Shown here piece after piece: positions 25,356 through 34,300 of a DNA stretch of 44,415 nt (the first letter of the stretch is position 1; every line of letters starts with the position of its first letter). Location: positions 1-44,415 of IMG/VR virus record IMGVR_UViG_3300025138_000079; one strand, written 5' to 3'. The notes under the pieces were generated by a model. The model saw only the letters and a program-made list of their open reading frames with translations. It was not told the origin of the DNA and made no database searches. The position numbers and the translations under genes are program-made. Origin of the DNA: a virus.

Positions 25356-28300
25356 ATGGCTAAGAAGTTAGAAAATATTTTCCAAGCAAATGTTGATGAA
25401 ATTTCACAAGGTTTTACTATCAACTCTTGGCACGTTTCTCAATCTGTAGATGCATTCACAGCTGAAGATGCCTATGATATTTCAATATCAGGGTCTTTAA
25501 ACATAACTGGGTCTTCTACTTTATCTGGAAGCGTAATAACACCAACATTACCTGATGCCTCATCGGGTTATGAAGTAGTAGTAGTAGATTCTTCAACTAA
25601 AGAATTAAAAAAAGTATCTTCCATAAGTGCAGGTTCATCTGGTACTTCAGGAACAAGTGGTTCATCAGGAACAAGTGGAAATAGTGGTACATCAGGTTCA
25701 TCAGGAACAAGTGGTACAAGTGGTTCTTCAGGTGTAAGTGGTACTTCAGGTACTTCAGGTGCTGATGGAGACAAATATCAAACAACATCAACTACTTCGG
25801 CAGTATTAGGAACAGGTAATGTCTGTATTACTGTAGGAGTTGACTTAGCATATTCTGCTGGCCAAGAAATGATTATGGCTAATAGTGACACTGCTTTTCA
25901 AACAGCTTTAGTTACATCATATGATGCCGTAACAGGAGTACTTTGCTTTGGGAGTATTATAACTCAAGAAGGTACAGGAACATATACATCATGGGAAGTA
26001 AATTTATCAGGTAATGTAGCAGGTTCAAGTGGAACATCCGGTTCAAGTGGTACAAGTGGTATAAATGGTACTTCAGGTACTTCAGGTGCAGATGGTTCAT
26101 CTGGTTCATCAGGATCAAATGGTACAGACGGAACAAGTGGTACAAATGGTTCTTCAGGAACAAGTGGTGTATCTGACAATTATGCAACAACTTCAACAAC
26201 AAGTTTTACATTAGGAGGAAATGGAACAATAACTGTAGGTACAGGCTTAGCTTATACAGCAGCTCAATCCATAATTATAGTATACGACGTAAATAACTTC
26301 CAAGAATGTGAAGTTACAACATATAATAGTGCTACAGGAGAATTAGTATTTCAATCACCAACAAGAACAGTAGGTTCAGGAACATATACATCTTGGTCAG
26401 TTAACTTAGATGGTGCTAGTGGTGGAGATGGTTCATCAGGTTCATCAGGTTCTAGTGGAACAAGTGGAACAAGTGGTACAGCAGGAACAAGTGGTTCTTC
26501 TGGTACAGCAGGAACAAGTGGTTCCTCTGGTGTAAGTGGAACAAGCGGAACTTCAGGAACAAGCGGAACTTCTGGTACAAGTGGTTCATCAGGAACTTCG
26601 GGTACAAGCGGAACCGCAGGAACAAGTGGAACATCAGGATCAAGTGGTACTGCTGGTACAAGTGGTACAGACGGTACTTCTGGTACTTCAGGAACAAGCG
26701 GTTCTTCAGGAACATCAGGTTCATCTGGTACATCAGGATCATCAGGAACAAGTGGTACATCAGGTACAAGTGGTACAGACGGTTCATCTGGAACATCAGG
26801 AACAAGTGGTTCAGACGGTTCATCAGGAACTAGTGGAACAAGCGGTTCTTCAGGAACATCAGGAACTTCAGGTTCAAGTGGAACTGCAGGAACTTCTGGT
26901 ACAGATGGTACAAGTGGAACATCTGGTTCTTCAGGTACATCTGGTACAAGTGGTTCAGATGGTACTTCAGGTACATCAGGAACAAGTGGAGTATCAGGAA
27001 CAAGTGGTTCTTCAGGAACATCAGGTACAAGTGGTACAAGTGATTCATCAGGAACTTCGGGTACAAGCGGTTCTTCAGGAACTTCTGGTACAGATGGTAC
27101 TAGTGGTACAGATGGTTCTTCAGGAACATCAGGAACAAGTGGTACAGATGGTTCTTCGGGAACAAGTGGTACAAGTGGTACAGATGGTACTTCAGGAACA
27201 AGTGGTTCTTCAGGAACAAGCGGAACAAGTGGTTCATCAGGAACTTCAGGAACAAGTGGTACATCAGGTTCAGACGGAACTTCAGGTTCTTCAGGAACAT
27301 CGGGAACAGCAGGTACAGATGGGACATCAGGTTCTTCAGGTACAAGCGGAACTTCAGGTACAACAGGTACAGCAGGTTCAGATGGTTCTTCAGGAACATC
27401 AGGTTCTTCAGGAACATCTGGTTCTTCAGGTTCTAATGGTACAGATGGAACTTCAGGTTCTTCAGGAACATCAGATAATTATGCAACAACTTCAACAACA
27501 AGTTTTACATTAGGAAATAGTGGAACTATAACTGTAGATACAGGTTTAGCATATACAACAGCACAATCTATTATTATTGTTCATGATGTAAATAATTTTC
27601 AAGAATGTGAAATTGACACTTATACCTCAGGCACTGGACAATTAATATTTTTATCCCCAACTAGAACAGTTGGATCAGGAACATATACAACATGGGAAGT
27701 TAACCTAGATGGTGCTTCAGGTGGAGATGGTTCATCAGGAACAAGTGGTTCTTCAGGAACATCAGGAACTTCAGGTTCAGATGGAACAAGTGGATCAAAT
27801 GGTACAGATGGTACTTCAGGTAATACAGGTTCATCCGGAACATCTGGAACTTCAGGTTCAGACGGAACTTCAGGAACATCGGGTTCATCAGGTACATCAG
27901 GAACAAGTGGTACAGATGGTTCTTCAGGAACCTCAGGTACTACAGGTACAGCAGGTACAGATGGAACTTCAGGTACTTCAGGTACTTCAGGAACAAGTGG
28001 TTCTTCAGGAACATCAGGAACAAGTGGAACTTCAGGAACTGCAGGTTCAGATGGTTCATCAGGAACAAGTGGAACAAACGGTTCTTCAGGAACCTCAGGA
28101 ACATCAGGTTCAGATGGTACATCAGGATCTTCAGGAACATCAGGTACTTCAGGTACAAGTGGCTCTTCAGGAACAGCAGGTACAAGCGGAACTTCAGGTT
28201 CAAGTGGTACATCAGGTATAAATGGTGATCCAGGATCACCAGGTACTTCAGGTTCATCAGGTACTTCAGGTTCATCAGGAACTTCAGGAACAAGTGGTTC

Positions 28301-31300
28301 AAATGGTACAGATGGTACTTCTGGTACTGCAGGTACAGATGGTACAAGCGGAACAAGCGGTTCTTCAGGTACTTCAGGCACATCAGGTTCTTCGGGAACA
28401 AGTGGTACTACAGGAACAGCAGGTTCAGACGGAACTTCTGGTTCATCAGGTACAAGTGGTACATCAGGTACTTCAGGAACAAGTGGTTCATCAGGAACAT
28501 CAGGAACAAGTGGCTCATCTGGAACAAGCGGTACTTCAGGAACAGCAGGAACTTCAGGTTCATCAGGAACAAGTGGAATATCAGGAACAAACGGAACTTC
28601 AGGTTCGGATGGTACTAGTGGGACTTCAGGTTCAAGTGGTACATCAGGAACAAGTGGTTCAGATGGAACATCAGGAACAAGTGGTTCAGATGGAACATCA
28701 GGAACAAGCGGTTCATCAGGAACAAGTGGTACTAGTGGTTCAAGCGGAACTTCAGGTTCAAGCGGAACTTCAGGTACAAGTGGTGAATCCGATAAATACG
28801 CAACAACATCAACAACCTCTTTTACATTAGGTAATACAATAAATGATACAATAACTGTAGATGCAGGTTTAGCTTATACAACAGCACAATCTATTATTAT
28901 AGTATTTGATGCTAATAATTTCCAAGAATGTGAGGTTATATCTTATAATAGTGGAACAGGTGTTTTAGAATTTGGTCCTTCATTTAGAACAGTAGGTTCA
29001 GGAACATATACATCTTGGTCCATTAATTTAGATGGTGCTTCAGGTGGAGATGGTTCATCAGGAACATCAGGAACAAGTGGATCATCAGGAACAAGCGGAA
29101 CAGCAGGTACAGATGGAACTTCAGGTACTTCAGGTTCAAGTGGAACAAGTGGTGTATCTGGTACATCAGGTTCATCAGGAACTAGTGGTACGTCAGGTAC
29201 TTCAGGAACAAGTGGTTCATCAGGAACTTCAGGTGTAAGTGGTACAGATGGTTCTTCAGGAACTAGTGGTACTAGTGGTTCAAATGGAACAGATGGTACA
29301 TCAGGTTCATCAGGAACAAGTGGTGAATCCGGAACATCAGGAACATCAGGAACATCAGGTTCAAGTGGAACTAGTGGTACAAGTGGTTCAGATGGAACTA
29401 GTGGTTCATCAGGAACAAGTGGAACAAGTGGTTCATCAGGAACTAGCGGAACTTCAGGTTCTAATGGTACAGACGGAACATCAGGAACATCTGGTTCTTC
29501 AGGTACATCAGGTATATCAGGCACATCCGGTTCTTCAGGAACAAGCGGAACAGCAGGTACAGATGGAACTTCAGGAACTAGTGGTACAAGTGGTTCAAGC
29601 GGAACCTCAGGAACTTCAGGTTCATCAGGAACAAGCGGAACTTCAGGTTCAGATGGTACATCAGGAACTAGTGGTTCATCAGGAACTAGTGGTACATCAG
29701 GTTCAGATGGTACAAGTGGTTCAAGTGGAACTTCAGGTGTTTCAGGAACATCAGGTACAGATGGAACATCAGGAACAAACGGTTCTTCGGGAACAAGCGG
29801 AACAAGTGGTTCAAGTGGAACTTCAGGAACATCCGGCTCTTCAGGAACATCAGGAACAAGTGGTACAGATGGTACAGATGGTACTTCAGGTACAAGTGGT
29901 TCAAATGGAACAGATGGAACAAGTGGTACATCAGGTTCATCAGGAACTAGTGGTACATCAGGTTCATCAGGAACTTCAGGTTCAAGCGGAACTTCAGGTT
30001 CATCAGGTACAAGTGGAACTTCTGGTTCAAATGGTACATCAGGTACAAATGGAACTTCTGGTTCTTCAGGAACATCCGGTAACACGGGTTCAAGTGGAAC
30101 AAGTGGATCTTCAGGAACATCAGGTTCATCAGGATCTAGTGGTGTATCTGATGTATATGCTACAGAATCAACCTCAACATTTACATTAAATAATGTACTT
30201 AATGCTTCTATAGTTGTTGCTACTGGATTAGCTTATACAACAGCACAATCTATTATTGTAGTGCATAATTTAACTAATTTCCAAGAATGTGAAGTAGTTA
30301 CTTATAATGCAGCAAATGGTAATTTAACATTTACTCCTCCTTTTAGAGTAGTTGGTAGTGGACAATATTCATCTTGGGAAGTTAACCTAGATGGTGCTTC
30401 AGGTGGAGATGGTTCATCAGGTACAAGTGGTTCAAATGGTACAGATGGTACTTCAGGTACAAGTGGTTCAAATGGTACAGATGGTTCAAGCGGTACCTCA
30501 GGAACAAATGGAACTTCAGGAACAAACGGGACAAGTGGTACAGACGGTACTTCAGGTAATACCGGTTCTTCAGGAACTAGTGGTACGTCAGGTACAGACG
30601 GAACAAGTGGTACTAATGGTACATCCGGTACTGCAGGTTCTTCAGGAACATCAGGAACATCAGGTACTTCGGGTTCATCAGGAACTTCAGGTTCATCAGG
30701 AACTTCAGGAACAAGTGGTACAGATGGTTCTTCAGGAACTAGTGGTACATCAGGTTCAGATGGTACTAGTGGTTCAAGTGGTACTAGTGGTTCAAGTGGT
30801 TCAAATGGTACAGACGGAACTTCAGGAACTAATGGAACAAGTGGTTCATCAGGGACATCAGGAACAAGTGGTTCTTCAGGAACCTCGGGTTTAAGTGGTT
30901 CTTCAGGTACTTCAGGTACTTCGGGCTCATCAGGAACTTCAGGAACAACAGGAACAGCAGGTACAGATGGTACATCAGGTACATCAGGAACATCTGGTTC
31001 TTCAGGTACAAGTGGTACATCAGGTACATCAGGTTCTTCAGGATCTTCAGGTTCAAATGGTACATCAGGTTCAAGCGGAACTTCTGGTTCATCAGGAACT
31101 AGTGGTACTAGTGGTACTTCAGGAACTTCAGGATCAAATGGTACAGATGGTACAAGTGGAACAAGTGGTTCTTCTGGTACATCAGGTAATACTGGTTCAT
31201 CAGGAACAAGCGGTTCTTCAGGAACATCAGGAACATCCGGAACAAGCGGAACTTCTGGTTCATCAGGAACATCTGGTACAAGTGGCTCTTCAGGTACAAG

Positions 31301-34300
31301 TGGTACATCAGGAAGTAATGGAACCGATGGTTCATCAGGAACTTCTGGTTCATCAGGAACTTCTGGTAATACTGGTTCATCAGGAACATCAGGTAATACG
31401 GGTTCAAGTGGTACAAGTGGTTCAAGTGGAACTAGTGGTTCATCAGGATCTTCAGGATCTTCAGGATCTTCAGGATCAAGTGGTTCATCAGGTTCATCAG
31501 GACAAGATGGTAATTTTGGTGGTGCTACTTTTAATTATACATTTGACACATCAACAAATCCTAACACAAATCCAGGTAGTGGAGATATAAAATTAAATAA
31601 CGCCACACAAAATATTTCTACAATATCCACTATTAGCCAGACCACAGAAGACGGTGATGATATACAAGAATTTTTAGAGAGTATTGATGCCTCTACATCA
31701 GCAGTAAAGGGTCATATGAGAATAGCGGATAAATTCTCAGCAGAAAATTTTATATTATTTTCAATATCAAACCTATCAGACTTAGGTACATACTGGACAA
31801 TAAGCATAAACGAACAAGCATCATCAGCTGCATCTCCATTTACTAATAATGAAGAGGTAATTGTTTCTTTCGCTTTAGTAGGTGATAGAGGAGATGATGG
31901 TTCATCAGGATCTAGTGGTTCTTCAGGTTCATCAGGATCTAGTGGTTCTTCAGGAACATCAGGTTCATCAGGATCTTCAGGTAACACAGGTTCAAGTGGA
32001 ACAAGTGGTTCATCAGGAACAAGCGGAACTTCAGGTTCATCAGGATCTTCAGGTAACACGGGTTCAAGTGGAACAAGCGGTTCTTCAGGAACAAGTGGTG
32101 TTTCAGGTTCATCTGGATCTTCAGGTAATACAGGTTCATCAGGAACAAGTGGTTCAAGTGGTACATCTGGTACTTCAGGAACATCAGGTTCATCAGGATC
32201 TTCAGGTAACACAGGTTCAAGTGGAACAAGTGGATCTTCAGGTACTTCAGGTAATACAGGTTCATCTGGAACATCAGGTTCTTCAGGTACAAGTGGTACA
32301 TCAGGTTCTTCAGGATCTTCAGGTAACACAGGTTCAAGTGGAACAAGTGGATCTTCAGGTACTTCAGGTACTTCAGGTTCATCAGGAACAAGTGGTTCAT
32401 CAGGAACAAGTGGTAATTCAGGCTCTTCAGGTTCATCAGGATCTAGTGGTTCATCAGGAACTTCAGGTTCATCAGGTTCTTCAGGATCAAGTGGTACAGC
32501 AACAATAACAAATTTAGGTAATGATAGAGTAACTACATCAACGGGGACTCAAGGCCAATTAAATGCCGAAGCTAATTTAACATTTAATGGTACTTGTTTA
32601 TCAATAGGTGCATATGCTGCATTTGACAACAACAGATTACAAGTAGATGGTGGAAATATAGGATTATCATTAGGTGGAGAAACTTATGGAATGATATCCC
32701 CAACATCAAGTGGTGCAGGTTTTGGTCTTAACTTTTCAGTAGGGGATGGTGTTACATCTACAGATACTCCTCTTATGAAGCTTACAAATGATATTGGAAG
32801 TGATGGAATTGGAGTAGTAGAAATTTATTCTTCTGGTTCAACAGTACTAGATGTACAAGGATCTCAGGGTCAACTATTTTCAGTAACAGACGATTTATTA
32901 GGGACAGTATTTGCAGCATCTGATATATCAGGTGTTCCAATCTTATCCGTAAGTGGTTCAGGTTTAACAACGATTGATGGAACCTTAAGTATCCCTAACT
33001 TACCTAATATAACAACCAGTAATGATGTATTAGTAATAGATTCAAGTGGTAATATAGGATACGAAGCAAATGCTGCTTCAAGTGGAACAAGTGGTTCATC
33101 AGGTACAAGTGGGTCTTCAGGAACTAGTGGTACAAGTGGTACTTCAGGTACGTCAGGAAGTAGTGGAACATCAGGAAGTTCAGGAACGAGTGGTAATACT
33201 GGAACGTCAGGTTCAAGTGGTACTTCAGGTAGTTCAGGAACATCAGGAATTAGTGGTACAGCAGGATCTTCAGGATCAAGTGGTTCATCAGGTGCTGCAA
33301 CTATATGTAGTAATGTAGATAGTTATGTATTAACAGCAACCGGAGGAGCAAATATATGTGGTAATGAATATTTTAAATTTAGTTCAGGTCAAAGAGGAAT
33401 AGTAGTAGGTCAATTACACACTAATTCTGGAACAACATATTCAAGTATTTTAGGATCAGGCAACACCTTAGCTGCTTGTAGTAACTACTCTTCAATTTTA
33501 GGTGGACAATCAAATCAAATACTTTCTTCAAACTGTAAAACTACTATAGCAGGTGGTGATAGTAACCAGGCAGGTTTAGGAGATCACCAATTTATAGGTA
33601 GTGGACTTTCCAACCATGTTTCATCAAGTTATTCATCTATTATAGGAGGTAGTGGTAATAGAATTTGTGAAAAACAACTATCAGCGTTTATAGGAGGGGG
33701 AACAGAAAATAAAATATGTTGTGCTACTGGAACTCATTATTATAATGCTATAGTAAGTGGTTGTAAAAACACAATTTTAGGTGCAAGTAGTAATGGTTGT
33801 AGTATGAATTTTATTGGAAGTGGTCAATCCAATCTAGTACAAAGTTCTACATGGTCTGTAGTGGGGGGTGGTTGTACCAATACCATTAGAAACTCTCCAT
33901 TTAACTCTATTGTTGGGGGATGCCTTAACCTCATAGGTGGATCATGTAGTAAACTTAGTTTTATTGGAGGGGGAGTTAGCAATAGTGTTTGTAATTCTTG
34001 TTGTTCTGTTATTGGTGGTGGAGACGGTAATAAAAGTTGTCAAGCTTGTTATTCTTTTATAGGAGGAGGATTTAATAATTGTGTTTGTACTAATGCTGGA
34101 AGGAGTATGATTGTAGGTGGACAATCAAATTCCATAGCTACAGCAATTAATAGTGGAATAATGGGGTATAATAATACAATTGCTTCAAGTCATAATTGTA
34201 GCTTTATTATAGGTGCTAACCTTACTTCTACGTGTATTTGTACTACATATATGAATAATGCTGACATAAAAGGACGAGTAACAACAGAGTGTTTAATTCT

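Larger units (their letters stand above)
26172..31511 (+). repeat. Four-fold supra-repeat (module plus long arm) within the fibre gene
   Basis: Modules 2, 3, 4 and 5 are each followed by a long arm. The units begin at 26172, 27474, 28791 and 30150, so they are about 1302, 1317, 1359 and 1362 bases long. Each module ends in NLDG and each arm begins GASGGDGSS. The arms are 354, 360, 372 and 373 codons. This regularity points to tandem duplication of a unit of about 1.3 kb followed by divergence of the modules. Confidence 0.8.

Noticed and set aside
26536-27513. Long + strand frames rich in Gln, Val and Leu inside the fibre gene (also 27709-28221, 28222-28830, 29239-30189)
   Set aside because: They are shifted readings of the same triplet repeat and stop wherever a non-repeat module begins, while the fibre frame continues through the modules.
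28943-30085. A 380-codon open frame on the minus strand coding for a Val-Pro-Glu/Asp-Pro repeat, and similar minus frames at 27620-28381 and 31712-32329
   Set aside because: They are exact mirror images of the Gly-X-Y codons of the fibre gene; the 9-base periodicity keeps stops out of the complementary frame. They have no promoter or leader of their own.
25632-33293. Short regular repeats that could be taken for a CRISPR array
   Set aside because: The 9-base units are in-frame codons with many synonymous changes; there are no unique spacers of constant length and no cas genes.
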